Below, piece by piece: positions 50,828 through 60,557 of a DNA stretch of 64,000 nucleotides (position 1 is the first letter of the stretch; the number at the start of each line of letters is the position of its first letter). The notes beneath the pieces were generated by a model. It saw only the letters and a program-made list of their open reading frames with translations. It had not been told where the DNA came from and made no database searches. Both the position numbers and the translations under genes were made by a program. This stretch comes from Actinopolyspora erythraea (lineage in GTDB: Bacteria; Actinomycetota; Actinomycetes; Mycobacteriales; Pseudonocardiaceae): NCBI RefSeq assembly GCF_002263515.1, contig NZ_CP022752.1, forward strand, positions 2,232,001 to 2,296,000, read 5' to 3'.

Positions 50828-51553
50828 GTGTCCCAGCCCGAGCTCAACGGAATCGTGGCGGTGGACGGGCCGTCCGGGACGGGGAAATCCACGGCGGCCC
50901 GTGGACTGGCCCGCGCGCTCGGTGCTGCTTATCTGGACACCGGTGCGATGTACCGGGCGGTGACGCTGGCCGTCCTGCGCGCCGGGGTCGCGCTGGACGA
51001 CGCGGCGGGGCTCGTCCGCGTCGCCGGGGAGGTGCGGCTGGTGATGCGCACGGATCCCGACGACCCGGGGGTGCTGCTCGACGGTGTCGACGTGCACCAG
51101 GAGATCCGTGAGCAGGAGGTGACTGGGGCCGTTTCCGCGGTCTCGGCGGTGCCCGAGATCCGTGAGCTCTTGGTGCGGCGGCAGCGCTCACTGATCGACG
51201 CGGCCACCCGCCCCCGCGGCGGGATCGTGGTCGAGGGACGCGACGTGGGGACCGTGGTGGCGCCTGATGCGGGGCTGAAGGTGTACCTGACCGCCTCGGC
51301 GGACGCCCGGGCCCACCGCCGTACCGCGCAGGACGTCGCCGAGGGGCGCCCCGCCGACCGGGAACGGGTGCACGCCGACGTGCGCCGCAGGGACACCCTC
51401 GACTCGAACCGGTCCGTCGCCCCGCTGCGGATGGCCGACGACGCGATCTCGCTGGACACGACCGATCTCTCGCTCGAACAGGTGCTGTTGCGGTTGCGCG
51501 AGTTGGCCGACGGGCGCGGACTGCTGGTCACCAACGAACGAGCCGGGCGATGA
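50828..51553 (+). CDS. cmk: Cytidylate kinase
   Basis: 241 residues. The P-loop GPSGTGKST is at residues 14-22, followed by YLDTGAMYRAVTL, VVEGRDVGTVVAP and RRRDTLDSNRSVAPL, all of the CMP kinase family. It phosphorylates CMP and dCMP. GTG at 50828 is preceded by GAGGAGG at some distance. The stop overlaps the acyltransferase start (ATGA). Confidence 0.95.
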   Translation: MSQPELNGIVAVDGPSGTGKSTAARGLARALGAAYLDTGAMYRAVTLAVLRAGVALDDAAGLVRVAGEVRLVMRTDPDDPGVLLDGVDVHQEIREQEVTGAVSAVSAVPEIRELLVRRQRSLIDAATRPRGGIVVEGRDVGTVVAPDAGLKVYLTASADARAHRRTAQDVAEGRPADRERVHADVRRRDTLDSNRSVAPLRMADDAISLDTTDLSLEQVLLRLRELADGRGLLVTNERAGR

Positions 51554-52263
51554 CGCCAGAGGGGAGTCACCCACGGCGTTCACGCCTCACGCAGGGTATG
51601 CTGCCTGCGGGCAGTTCGCTCGGTTCACGTCGATTCGCGCGTGGTGTCGGCGGGATCGTGCTGCGGACGTCGTATCGGATCCGTGTTCGACACGGGGAGC
51701 GCTTCCCCGCGGCCGGCCCCGTGGTTCTCGTCGCCAACCACAGTTCGCTCGTGGACGGTCCGGTGCTGTTCGGGACGCTGCCACGCGGCGCGGTGTTTCT
51801 GATCAAGAGGGAACTGTTCCACGGCCCGCTCGGCTGGGCACTCGGTAAGCTGGGGCATCTTCCGGTTCGTCGTGGCGCCCCCGATCGCCAGTCGCTCTCG
51901 GCGGCCCTGCGAATACTGCGTTCCGGCGGTGTGATCGGGGTGTTCCCGGAAGGGACACGCGCTGGATCGGTGGACACCGCGCAGCACGGCGCCGCCTGGT
52001 TGGCCCGTTCGACGGGGGCGTGGTTGCTGCCGGTCGTGTGCCGGGGTACCGCCCGGGAAGCGGGGCGGGTGCCTCGCTTCCGGCCGCGCGTGGACGTTCT
52101 CGTCGGCCGCCCCCTCCGGCTGCCGGAGGGCGGGGGCAGGGCGGGCCTGGCCGCGGCGACCGAACGCGTGCGCGATGAGCTGGTCGGTCTGCTCGCCGAA
52201 CTGGACGGGAGCACGACCGGCTCCGACGAACCAGACGATGATGTGAGAGGTAACGAGGCGTGA
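51550..52263 (+). CDS. PlsC-type 1-acyl-glycerol-3-phosphate acyltransferase
   Basis: 237 residues. The HX4D catalytic motif NHSSLVD is at about 63-69, and the substrate motif FPEGTRAGS is near 134. It should acylate lysophosphatidic acid at the membrane surface. A Gly/Arg-rich tail follows the domain. It overlaps both cmk and der by 4 bp, so all three are probably co-translated. Confidence 0.92.
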   Translation: MTPEGSHPRRSRLTQGMLPAGSSLGSRRFARGVGGIVLRTSYRIRVRHGERFPAAGPVVLVANHSSLVDGPVLFGTLPRGAVFLIKRELFHGPLGWALGKLGHLPVRRGAPDRQSLSAALRILRSGGVIGVFPEGTRAGSVDTAQHGAAWLARSTGAWLLPVVCRGTAREAGRVPRFRPRVDVLVGRPLRLPEGGGRAGLAAATERVRDELVGLLAELDGSTTGSDEPDDDVRGNEA

Positions 52264-53705
52264 GCGAAGAACTGTTTGCCGACGCCGCCGAGGGTGCCGG
52301 ACTCGACGGCACCTGGTCCGACGAGACGGACTGGGCCGACTACGACCAGCTGGACGAGGAGTTCGACGAGGACTCGGAAACCGGAGCGGGGCGCCCCGTG
52401 CTCGCGGTCGTCGGGAGACCGAACGTGGGCAAGTCCACCCTGGTGAACCGGCTGCTCGGCAGCAGGCAGGCCGTGGTCAAGGACACCCCCGGTGTCACCC
52501 GCGACCGGGTGAGCTACGACGCGGTGTGGAGCGGCCGCGCCTTCAGCGTGGTCGACACCGGCGGTTGGGACCCCGATGCCGACGGCATGTACGCCAGCGT
52601 CACCTCCCAGGCCGAGATGGCCATGTCCACCGCCGACGCGATCCTGTTCGTCGTCGATGCCAACGTGGGCGTCAGCGGCACCGACGAGGCCGCGGCCAGG
52701 GTGCTGCGGCGATCCAAGCGCCCGGTGATCGTGGTCGCGAACAAGGTCGACGACCAGGGAGCCGAGGCCGGCACGGCCGAGCTGTGGTCCCTCGGCCTGG
52801 GGGAGCCGCACCCGGTGAGCGCGTTGCACGGTCGCGGTTCCGGGGACCTGCTCGACGAGGTGCTGCGCGTGCTGCCGGAAACCCCCCGGGAACGCTTCGG
52901 CGGCTCGGCCGGGCCGCGCCGCGTGGCCCTGGTGGGCAAGCCGAACGTCGGCAAGTCCAGCATGCTCAACCGCCTCGTCGGGGAGCAGCGGGCGGTCGTC
53001 GACGAGGTCGCGGGCACTACCGTCGACCCCGTCGACTCGCTGGTCGAGCTCGACGACGAGGTGTGGCGGTTCGTGGACACGGCCGGGCTGCGCAAGCGTG
53101 TCAAGACGGCCGACGGCACCGAGTACTACGCCTCGCTGCGCACCAAGGCCGCCATCGAAGCGGCCGAGGTCGCCATCGTGCTGATCGACGGTTCGAATCC
53201 GTTGACCGAGCAGGACCTGCGCATCATCAGCATGGTCATCGAGGCCGGCCGGGCGTTGGTGATCGCCTACAACAAGTGGGACATGGTCGACGACGAGCGC
53301 AGGCGGAGCCTGGAGAAGGAGATCGACCGCGATCTCGTTCGGGTGCGCTGGGCCGAGCGGGTGAACGTATCGGCGTTGACCGGCCGTGCCGTCGCCAAGC
53401 TGGCCCCCGCCCTGCGAGGGGCGCTCGAGTCCTGGGACCAGCGCGTGTCCACCGGTCAGATCAACTCCTGGCTGTCGGACATCGTCGCCGCCCACCCGCC
53501 GCCGGTGCGCGGCGGCAAGCAGCCCAAGATCATGTTCGCCACCCAGGCACACTCCCGGCCGCCGACGCTGGTGCTGTTCAGCTCCGGCTTCCTGGAGGCC
53601 GGTTACCGCAGGTTCCTGGAGCGCAAGTTCCGCGAGGCGTTCGGCTTCACCGGTAGCCCGGTGCGGGTCGTCGTCCGAGTCAGGGAGCGCAAGAGCTCCC
53701 GCTGA
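52260..53705 (+). CDS. der: Ribosome biogenesis GTPase Der (EngA)
   Basis: 481 residues with two tandem G domains. The first has GRPNVGKST at 52-60, and the second has GKPNVGKSS from residue 226. The C-terminal KH-like domain ends near [13 protein letters not shown]. An acidic N-terminal extension of about 45 residues ([18 protein letters not shown]) is typical of actinobacteria. It assists 50S assembly. GTG start overlaps the acyltransferase stop. Confidence 0.97.
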   Translation: MSEELFADAAEGAGLDGTWSDETDWADYDQLDEEFDEDSETGAGRPVLAVVGRPNVGKSTLVNRLLGSRQAVVKDTPGVTRDRVSYDAVWSGRAFSVVDTGGWDPDADGMYASVTSQAEMAMSTADAILFVVDANVGVSGTDEAAARVLRRSKRPVIVVANKVDDQGAEAGTAELWSLGLGEPHPVSALHGRGSGDLLDEVLRVLPETPRERFGGSAGPRRVALVGKPNVGKSSMLNRLVGEQRAVVDEVAGTTVDPVDSLVELDDEVWRFVDTAGLRKRVKTADGTEYYASLRTKAAIEAAEVAIVLIDGSNPLTEQDLRIISMVIEAGRALVIAYNKWDMVDDERRRSLEKEIDRDLVRVRWAERVNVSALTGRAVAKLAPALRGALESWDQRVSTGQINSWLSDIVAAHPPPVRGGKQPKIMFATQAHSRPPTLVLFSSGFLEAGYRRFLERKFREAFGFTGSPVRVVVRVRERKSSR

Positions 53706-53796
53706 TCACCGGCCCGATCCGGCGGCCGCGGTTCGTGGTGTAGTGTGACGCGGAGCCCGGCACCTGTCCGAGTTCCGAGACGACAAGGTGCGAGTG

Positions 53797-54630
53797 ATGC
53801 GTCGACTACCGCTGCCCGGCGGTGGGGAACTGCCCGTGCTCGGGCAGGGAACCTGGGGAATGGGAGAGCGCAACGCGCGACGTGACGCCGAGGTCGAGGC
53901 GTTGCGGCGTGGCCTCGACGCGGGGATAGAGCTGATCGACACCGCCGAGATGTACGGCGGCGGTGGTGCGGAGCGGGTCGTGGGAACCGCGCTCGAAGGA
54001 CGCAGGGACGAGGCGTTCCTCGTTTCCAAGGTGTTCCCGCACAACGCCGACCGAGCCGGCACCGTGGCCGCCTGTGAACGAAGTCTGCGCCGGTTGGGTA
54101 CGGACAGGTTGGACCTCTACCTGCTGCACTGGCGTGGTTCCACCCCGTTGGAGGAGACGATGGAGGCGTTCGAACGTCTCCGGCGCGACGGCAAGATCCG
54201 TCACTTCGGCGTGAGCAACTTCGACGTCGCGGACATGAACGATCTCTTCGCGGCCGGGGCTGGCACCGGGGTGGGGACCGACCAGGTGCTGTACAACCTC
54301 ACTCGGCGCGGTCCCGAGTTCGACCTGTTGCCCTGGTGCCGGGAGCGAGGCCTGCCGGTGATGGCGTACTCGCCGATCGAGCAGGGCAGACTGCTCGACG
54401 ACCCGGTGCTCGGTGCGGTCGCTGCCGAACGCGGTGCCACCCCCGCCCAGGTGGCGCTGGCCTGGGTGCTGCGCCAGGACGGCGTGTGCGCCATCCCCAA
54501 GGCGGCCACGGCGGAGCACGTCGACCACAACCGGGCGGCGGTGGACCTCTCGCTCTCCGACGACGAGCTCGCCAGCCTCGACGCCCGTTTCCCGGCGCCC
54601 ACCGCTCCCGAGCCCCTGGAGATACTCTGA
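53797..54630 (+). CDS. Aldo/keto reductase
   Basis: 277 residues, an NADPH-dependent TIM-barrel reductase. The catalytic tetrad is visible in DTAEMYGGG (Asp, Tyr), VSKVF (Lys) and LLHWRG (His). The NADPH site is near AIPKAAT and EHVDHNRAAVDL. Start ATG 53797 follows AAGGTG; an in-frame GTG at 53788 is the alternative. Physiological substrate unknown. It begins 91 bp after der. Confidence 0.92.
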   Translation: MRRLPLPGGGELPVLGQGTWGMGERNARRDAEVEALRRGLDAGIELIDTAEMYGGGGAERVVGTALEGRRDEAFLVSKVFPHNADRAGTVAACERSLRRLGTDRLDLYLLHWRGSTPLEETMEAFERLRRDGKIRHFGVSNFDVADMNDLFAAGAGTGVGTDQVLYNLTRRGPEFDLLPWCRERGLPVMAYSPIEQGRLLDDPVLGAVAAERGATPAQVALAWVLRQDGVCAIPKAATAEHVDHNRAAVDLSLSDDELASLDARFPAPTAPEPLEIL

Positions 54631-54865
54631 ACGGCGCTCCGGCTCGTCACCGCCCCTTCGAGGTGAGGGGGCGGAATCGATGCGGGGAGCGCACGCCTCG
54701 TGCTGCCTGCCACCGCCCGGAGCGCCTCCTGACGTGGCGGTTGCGCCCCGGGTGCGGCGGGAGCGCCTGGCGGGAGCACGCCGTGTGGGGTTCGGCGACG
54801 GTACGGTCCGCGCGGTGCCTCCGAGGTGGGAGGGACCGCGCGGTGGGCGGCACGACGGACGAGGC

Positions 54866-56995
54866 TCAGTCGGTCGACCCGCTGCCCTCCGGGGACCTCG
54901 CTGGCAGCCCGAGAGCACGGCGCAGGAAGTCCAGCTGCAGCAACAACAGGTTCTCGCTCTTGCTCTCCGAGGTCGGCATGTGGGTGACGCCTGGCAGCGG
55001 CAACAGGGTGTGCGGCCTGCCCGCCGCTGTCAGTGCTTCGGACAGGCGCAGGGAGTGCGCGAACACCACGTTGTCGTCGACGGTGCCGTGCACCAGCATC
55101 AGGTCCCTGCGCAGCTCGGGTGCCATCTCAAGCAGGGAGTTCGCCGCGTACGTCTCGGGGTTTCGATTCGGGTCGCCGAGATAGCGTTCGGTGTAGTGCG
55201 TGTCGTAGAGCCGAAAGTCGCAGACCGGCGCTCCCGCCACGGCCGCGTGGAAGACGTCCGGGCGCCGCAGCACCGCCAGCGCGGCCAGGTAACCCCCGAA
55301 CGACCACCCCCTGATCCCCACCCGGTCGAGGTCCAGGTCGGTGCGTTCGGCCGCGCAGGCGTGCAGTGCGTCCACCTGGTCGTGCAGCGGAGCCCCGGCG
55401 AAGTCCCCGGCGATCGCGCGGTCCCACTCCGGGCCGCGTCCGCCCGTACCCCGGCCGTCCGTGACGAGCACGGCGAACCCCTGTTCGGCGAACCACTGCG
55501 GTGTCAGGTACCCCTGCTGCTTCCGGAGCACCCGCTGCGCCTGCGGCCCCCCGTAGGGATCCAGCAGTACCGGGAGCCTGCCGTGCTCGGGACGATGCCC
55601 GTGCGGCAGCAACAACGCGCTGCACAACTCGCGCGCGCCGAGTCGTAGCAGCTCCACACGTGGCGTGATCGTGCTCGGCTCGGCCAGCGAGGCGATCTCC
55701 CCGATCGGCGTGTCCTCGCGCAGCACGCGCACCGTGGTGTGCAGCTGCCGCAGCCCGCTCGAGGACAGGACCGTCACCGGGCCGCCACGACGGGCACCGT
55801 GCACCCCCGCCTCCTCGGACAGCCTGCGCGCCCCGGACTCGGTCACGCGGTAGACGTGGGACTGGGTGGGGTCCCGCTCCGACGCGGCCACCAGGATGTC
55901 GTGCGGGCCGACGTCCAGTACCGCGCGGACCTGCAGTTCGGCTCCCGTCCAGTCGGTTCCGTCGACCAGCAGCCGATAGGCGCCGTCCAGCGCGGCGATC
56001 CGGACCAGGCGTCCGTCGGGAGTCCAGGCGGGCCAGCCGGTTTTGATCTCGATCCAGTGCGGGTCGGTGTCGCGGTGCAGTTCCGTCGTGTCACCGGTCT
56101 CGGGGTCCACCGCCAGCACCAGCTGGCTGCGCTGGTCGCGGCTCTGCACCGCCAGCAGTGGTCTGCCGTGGGCCGACCAGTGAACCTCCACCAGGTACGG
56201 ATGACTCCCGCGGTCCCAGCGCACCGGGAGCCGTTCGCCGAACCTCGCGTCGTCCACCCGCAGCAGTTCCAGCGTGACGTCGGCGTTGGCCTCACCGGCT
56301 GCCGGGTACGCCATCGTCCTCGGGGCCCGGGCGGGATCGGCCGGGTCGGCCAGGTTCCACCGCGCGACCTCGGACTCGTCCACACGGGCGGCCAGGATCG
56401 TCGAACCGTCGGGGGACCACCAGTAGCCGCGGGCACGGTTCATCTCCTCGGCCGCGACGAACTCCGCGCTGCCCCACTGGACCCGTTCGTGTTCGGGTTC
56501 GGCCAGTGCCCTGTCGCCGGAGCCGTCGAAACCGATCACGCGCAGTTCGCCCCGCGAGGTGTAGGCCACGCGCACGCCGGAACCGTCCGGCCGCGGGTCG
56601 GCGGCCGGGTACTGTGCCGGCAACCGGCGGACCAGCCCGGTTTCCGGTTCGCTGACGAACAACTCGCCCGAGAGTGTGAAAGCCACCCGTCGTGCGCTGT
56701 CGTCCACCGCGTAGGCGGTGATCCCGGAGGCTCGTTCCCGGACGCGTTCCCGTCGTGCCAGTTCCGCTTCCGAGACGACATCGGCGTCGTCGAGCTGCGC
56801 GGGGTCGGCCAGGAGGTGTTCCGTCACCTCGGCGGTGTCGAACAGCCAGAGTGCGTTGCTCCGGTCGGTACCGCTCGACGACCGCAGGAACAGCACCCGT
56901 TGCCCGTCCGGTGCGACGGTGAAACTGCGAGGGGCGCCCAGTGTGAACCCTTGAGTCCGGGCGCTGTGACGGGGGAACGTATCGGCTGCGGTCAT
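54866..56995 (-). CDS. Dipeptidyl-peptidase IV-type prolyl oligopeptidase (S9 family)
   Basis: 709 residues. A beta-propeller N-terminal half includes the glutamate motif EEMNRARGYWWSPD, which binds the peptide amino terminus in DPP-IV enzymes. The alpha/beta-hydrolase domain has Ser565 in GWSFGGY, Asp640 in HGTVDDNV and His672 in GVTHM. No signal peptide is seen, so it is probably cytosolic and removes dipeptides from peptides. It converges with the aldo/keto reductase gene. Confidence 0.93.
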   Translation of the reverse strand: MTAADTFPRHSARTQGFTLGAPRSFTVAPDGQRVLFLRSSSGTDRSNALWLFDTAEVTEHLLADPAQLDDADVVSEAELARRERVRERASGITAYAVDDSARRVAFTLSGELFVSEPETGLVRRLPAQYPAADPRPDGSGVRVAYTSRGELRVIGFDGSGDRALAEPEHERVQWGSAEFVAAEEMNRARGYWWSPDGSTILAARVDESEVARWNLADPADPARAPRTMAYPAAGEANADVTLELLRVDDARFGERLPVRWDRGSHPYLVEVHWSAHGRPLLAVQSRDQRSQLVLAVDPETGDTTELHRDTDPHWIEIKTGWPAWTPDGRLVRIAALDGAYRLLVDGTDWTGAELQVRAVLDVGPHDILVAASERDPTQSHVYRVTESGARRLSEEAGVHGARRGGPVTVLSSSGLRQLHTTVRVLREDTPIGEIASLAEPSTITPRVELLRLGARELCSALLLPHGHRPEHGRLPVLLDPYGGPQAQRVLRKQQGYLTPQWFAEQGFAVLVTDGRGTGGRGPEWDRAIAGDFAGAPLHDQVDALHACAAERTDLDLDRVGIRGWSFGGYLAALAVLRRPDVFHAAVAGAPVCDFRLYDTHYTERYLGDPNRNPETYAANSLLEMAPELRRDLMLVHGTVDDNVVFAHSLRLSEALTAAGRPHTLLPLPGVTHMPTSESKSENLLLLQLDFLRRALGLPARSPEGSGSTD

Positions 56996-57069
56996 GACCG
57001 CAGCCTGTCAAAGGGCTCCGGGGCGGTGACCGGGTGGTCCGGTCGACCGTGCCGGGAGCCCGGCCGTTG

Positions 57070-57109
57070 GGTGGTCACCGTGCCGTGAGACACACGCACG
57101 GTGACCACC
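57070..57109 (-). terminator. nupC terminator hairpin
   Basis: A perfect 14-bp stem (57070-57083 with 57096-57109) and 12-nt loop lie 8 bp beyond the nupC stop and about 75 bp before the peptidase start. No U-tract. Confidence 0.65.
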
Positions 57110-57116
57110 ACTTCGC

Positions 57117-58451
57117 TCAACCGATGACCATTCCCGCGATGGTGGCGCTCATGAGGTTGGCCAGCGTTCCCGCCAGTACGGCTCTGAGCCCGAGCTTGGC
57201 TATCAGCGGCCTGCGGCTCGGTACCAGACCGCCCAGTCCGCCGAGCAGGATCGCCAACGAGCTGAAGTTGGCGAACCCGGTCAGGGCGAACGTGATGATC
57301 ACGGCGGTGCGCTCGGTGAAGGCGCCCGCCTCGGCCTGGGGTCCGAAGTCGGCGAAGGCGACGAATTCGTTGAGGACCAGCTTCTGCCCCAGGAAAGTCC
57401 CGGCCTCGATCGCCTCGTTGAACGGGATGCCGATCGCGACCATGACGGGGGAGAAAACGTAGCCGAGGATCTGCTGGAAGGTGAGGTTCTCCAGGCCGAA
57501 CAGTCCGCCGACTCCACCGATGATCAGGTTGAGCAGCGCGATCAGCGAGATGAACGCGAACAGCATCGCCCCCACGTTGAGGGCGAGTTTGAGCCCGTCG
57601 GAGGCTCCCACCGCGGCGGCGTCGATGACGTTGCGGGGTTTCTCGGGCTCCTGCTCGTGCTCGGTGACCGTGCTCTCCGTCGCGCTTCCGGAGCCGGGTT
57701 CCTCCGCCGTTCCGGCGGTGGGTTCCTCCGCGGGCCTGCCCGTGCCCGTCGTGCTGGCGGCGACGGCCTCGTCACTGCGGGGCTGCTCGGTCTCGGGAAC
57801 GATGATCTTGGCCATCAGGAGTCCGGCGGGCGCGGCCATGAAGCTGGCTGCGATCAGGTACTCCAGATCCGCTCCCAGCAGTGAGTAGCCGACGAGCACG
57901 GTTCCCGCCACCGTGGACAAACCGCCCGCCATCACCGCGAAGAACTCGGAGCGGGTCATCCCGGCCAGGTAGGGGCGGATCACCAGCGGCGCCTCGGTCT
58001 GTCCCACGAAGATGTTGGCCGTGGCGTTGAGCGACTCGGCCTTGGTGGTGCCCAGTATCTTCTGCAGTCCGCCGCCGATGATGCGGACCACCCACTGCAG
58101 GATGTTCCAGTGGTAGAGCACCGCGCTCAGTGACGCGATGAACACGATGATCGGCAGCACCTGGAAGGCGAACAGCGTGGTGCCCTCGTCCATCAGGTCC
58201 AGCAGTGGCCCCACCATGAAGTCGATGCCCTCGTTGGCAGAGTCGATCACCTTGCCCACGCCGTCGGCGACCGTTTCCAGGGCCCGCTCCCCGGTTTCCC
58301 AGCGCAGCACGAGAAAACCGAAGATCACTTGGAGCGCCAGCGCCCCCAGAACCGTGCGGGGCCTTATCGAACGTGGGCTGGTCGACAGGGCGACCGCGAT
58401 CAGCAGCAGTATGATCATGCCGCCGATACCCCATAGCACGTGCACGAGCAT
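57117..58451 (-). CDS. nupC: Concentrative nucleoside transporter (NupC/CNT family)
   Basis: 444 residues, an ion-coupled nucleoside importer. About 8-10 membrane segments and the CNT motif [16 protein letters not shown] (about 147-162) are visible, plus [12 protein letters not shown] and [18 protein letters not shown] charged linker rich in Ala, Glu, Pro and Thr (about 220-274) interrupts the membrane core. ATG at 58451 has AAAGGA upstream. The frame extends further but without coding character. Confidence 0.93.
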   Translation of the reverse strand: MLVHVLWGIGGMIILLLIAVALSTSPRSIRPRTVLGALALQVIFGFLVLRWETGERALETVADGVGKVIDSANEGIDFMVGPLLDLMDEGTTLFAFQVLPIIVFIASLSAVLYHWNILQWVVRIIGGGLQKILGTTKAESLNATANIFVGQTEAPLVIRPYLAGMTRSEFFAVMAGGLSTVAGTVLVGYSLLGADLEYLIAASFMAAPAGLLMAKIIVPETEQPRSDEAVAASTTGTGRPAEEPTAGTAEEPGSGSATESTVTEHEQEPEKPRNVIDAAAVGASDGLKLALNVGAMLFAFISLIALLNLIIGGVGGLFGLENLTFQQILGYVFSPVMVAIGIPFNEAIEAGTFLGQKLVLNEFVAFADFGPQAEAGAFTERTAVIITFALTGFANFSSLAILLGGLGGLVPSRRPLIAKLGLRAVLAGTLANLMSATIAGMVIG

Positions 58452-58824
58452 CGTCCTTTCACACTGTTCCGACCGCGTGGCGGGTTCTCGCCCGACGCGC
58501 CTCGGAACCGTCGACGCCACGGATGTTTGGTCGCCGAATGTTGGCATGCGGCCGGTTGCCACGGCAGTTCGGGAGTGGCTTCGTTCCTCGTTGGGAACAA
58601 ATTATTCCGAATAGCGGAAAAGTTGTCGTCCGTGTGCGGCAGGATCCGGCTCGCGTGTCGCCGGTGTTCCTGTCGTTCAGTCGGTGGGCGCGAAGGCGCT
58701 CAGTCATGGTGGCGTGCCGGCGAGCGACCGGGGAGGACAACCCGCGGTGGAGCCGTCGCCCCGGAGTGGGGAACGCCTCCGGTGAGGGAGAGGCCGCCCC
58801 GGGCGGAGCGGCGAGAGGGCGGGC
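58452..58824. other. Gene-free 373 bp upstream of nupC
   Basis: An AT-rich patch with inverted repeat GGAACAAATTATTCC (58594-58608) stands out and could hold the nupC promoter or operator. Nothing else is recognised; open frames here lack coding character. Confidence 0.4.
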
Positions 58825-59142
58825 TCAGCGGCGCTGCTCGACCGCGGTCGCCAGTTTGCGAATGAACACGAACACCAGCGGAAACATCCCCAGGATCGCC
58901 CAGCGCGCGTCATCGAGCCACAGCCACAGCAGCAGGCCGACCAGCAGGGCGAACAGCCCCGCCCGCACCGACCAGTCGGTCCCGGCGCGTCGTAACCGGG
59001 CCCATACCAGAGCGATGGCCGTGATCAGTATCCCGGCGAACAGCCAGTCCCAGTGCAGCGTGAACATCGCCACGAGCAGACCCGCCGCTGGGCCTGCTGC
59101 CGCGATGTAGATGTCGTTGCGGGTGATGACGGGTTTTTTCAT
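58825..59142 (-). CDS. Small four-helix membrane protein
   Basis: 105 residues. Four predicted membrane segments (about 11-29, 32-47, 60-76, 79-97; LFALLVGLLLWLWLDD) are joined by short basic loops. An Asp/Arg-rich N-terminus MKKPVITRNDIY and basic C-terminus VEQRR flank them. No family I can name. It follows cutA on the same strand after 228 bp. Confidence 0.7.
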   Translation of the reverse strand: MKKPVITRNDIYIAAAGPAAGLLVAMFTLHWDWLFAGILITAIALVWARLRRAGTDWSVRAGLFALLVGLLLWLWLDDARWAILGMFPLVFVFIRKLATAVEQRR

Positions 59143-59370
59143 CCGGCTGGGTCCTTGCCTCGCCGCGACCGCGACGCGTGTTGCTGCCAGTCCGCCCGTG
59201 TTCCCGCGCGCACGTGCCGCCGGAAACCGGCATCGAGGTTGGAAGTACTTGCCGGAGGAGTCTACGACGGCTGCCGAGCGGTGATAGTCGGGCGGACCCC
59301 CGCCGAGCTGGGCAGTGCCCGCCGGGCCGGGGCCGCCATGTGCCGAGCGCGGGGACGGGCTCGGCCCCGC

Positions 59371-59688
59371 TCAGGGGGTGGTTTCCTCCTTCACCCAGGA
59401 GAGGTACTCGTCGTTGCCGGTCACGATGGGGACGGCGATGATCTCCGGAACGTCGTAGTTGTGCTGCTCCTCGAGGTGTTCGCGTAGTTCCGCCACCCGG
59501 TCCCGGGACGTTTTGATCTGCAGTTGCCACTCCTGCTCGTCCTGGACACCTCCCTCCCATCGGAAGAAGCTGCGGATCGGCACGACCTGTACGCACGCAC
59601 CGAGCCGGGCGTCGACGACGCCGCGGGCCAGTTCTCCCGCGGCGTGTTCGGAATCGGTGGTGGTGACAACCTGCACGTATTCGGTCAT
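59371..59688 (-). CDS. cutA: Divalent-cation tolerance protein CutA
   Basis: 105 residues, complete CutA1 family. [28 protein letters not shown] and FFRWEGGVQDEQEWQLQIKTS are typical, with NYDVPEIIAVPI near the end. CutA forms a trimer; its role in metal tolerance is debated. Complete from ATG at 59688. Confidence 0.93.
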   Translation of the reverse strand: MTEYVQVVTTTDSEHAAGELARGVVDARLGACVQVVPIRSFFRWEGGVQDEQEWQLQIKTSRDRVAELREHLEEQHNYDVPEIIAVPIVTGNDEYLSWVKEETTP

Positions 59689-59884
59689 GCCGTCAGGTTA
59701 GCGAGCGCGCTGCCGGGATGATCCCACCCACCGAGGCGTTCGGCACGCGCGGCGCGCTCCGCGTGCCCGCGGGGTGTCAAACCCCGCCCGTCGGGGTATC
59801 CGTTCGACGGGAAGTGTCGTGTGCGGCCGGGCGGCGCTGCGAAACCGCCGCTTCCGTCCGCGTGTAATACGGGAGGATCGCGTC

Positions 59885-60097
59885 ATGACCGATGCCGACG
59901 AACGTCGGGTGAACAAGGCGCTGCAGGGACTGGAGTTCCCCGCGGACAAGGCGGAGTTGATCCGCTACGCCGAGGACAGGGAGGCCGACCCCCGTACGTT
60001 GCGCGCGCTGCGCGCGCTGCCGGAGGGCACTTACCAGGACGGCGGCGAGGTCGAGCGCTGTGTTCCACAACGCCCGGAGGAGGCACCGGGGCGCTGA
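59885..60097 (+). CDS. DUF2795 small protein
   Basis: 70 residues. The core ALQGLEFPADKAELIRYAEDREADPRTLRALRALP contains the DUF2795 pattern; the LEFPADKxELI motif is its hallmark. ATG at 59885 follows GGAGG at 9 nt. It is divergent from cutA. Function unknown. Confidence 0.8.
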   Translation: MTDADERRVNKALQGLEFPADKAELIRYAEDREADPRTLRALRALPEGTYQDGGEVERCVPQRPEEAPGR

Positions 60098-60249
60098 GTC
60101 CGCCGAGCGGTTCGACACGCCGACGCGAAGTCCGCCTCCGCGTCGGCGTACCAGGCAGGGTGATCATCGGGGCGCCGGCTCCTCTGGTACAACTCCCGGA
60201 CCGGCACCACGTCCGGTGACCGTCGACGAGCAGCGTTGAGGAGGGCTCC

Positions 60250-60543
60250 ATGCCCGAACTGTTGTCGCAGGACACGATCGAGAACAGGCTCGCGGAGCTG
60301 GAGGACTGGCACTACCGGGACTCGGCGGTGCACAAGACCTGGAAACTCAAGGGATTCCTCACCGCGATGAGCTTCGCCAACGCGATCGCCCATCTCGCCA
60401 ACGAGGCCGACCACCACCCCGATCTGTCCGTACACGACTACAACCGACTCACCGTGCGGATCACCACTCACTCGGCGGGCGGAGTCACCGAGAACGATCT
60501 GACGATGGCCGAGCGGATAGAACGGCTGCGTCACGGTGGTTGA
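60250..60543 (+). CDS. Pterin-4a-carbinolamine dehydratase
   Basis: 97 residues. The conserved catalytic ADHHPD and W(H/Y)Y region (EDWHYRDSAVHKTWKLKGF) are present, followed by VRITTHSAGGVTENDLTMA. It would dehydrate 4a-hydroxytetrahydrobiopterin or serve a related pterin step. GAGGAGG precedes the ATG. No aromatic hydroxylase gene is nearby. The next gene is convergent only 14 bp away. Confidence 0.93.
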   Translation: MPELLSQDTIENRLAELEDWHYRDSAVHKTWKLKGFLTAMSFANAIAHLANEADHHPDLSVHDYNRLTVRITTHSAGGVTENDLTMAERIERLRHGG

Positions 60544-60557
60544 GTCACGGGCGTGCC

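Noticed and set aside
53190-53215. tRNA-like GGTTCGAATCC string
   Set aside because: It lies inside the der coding sequence and no cloverleaf surrounds it.
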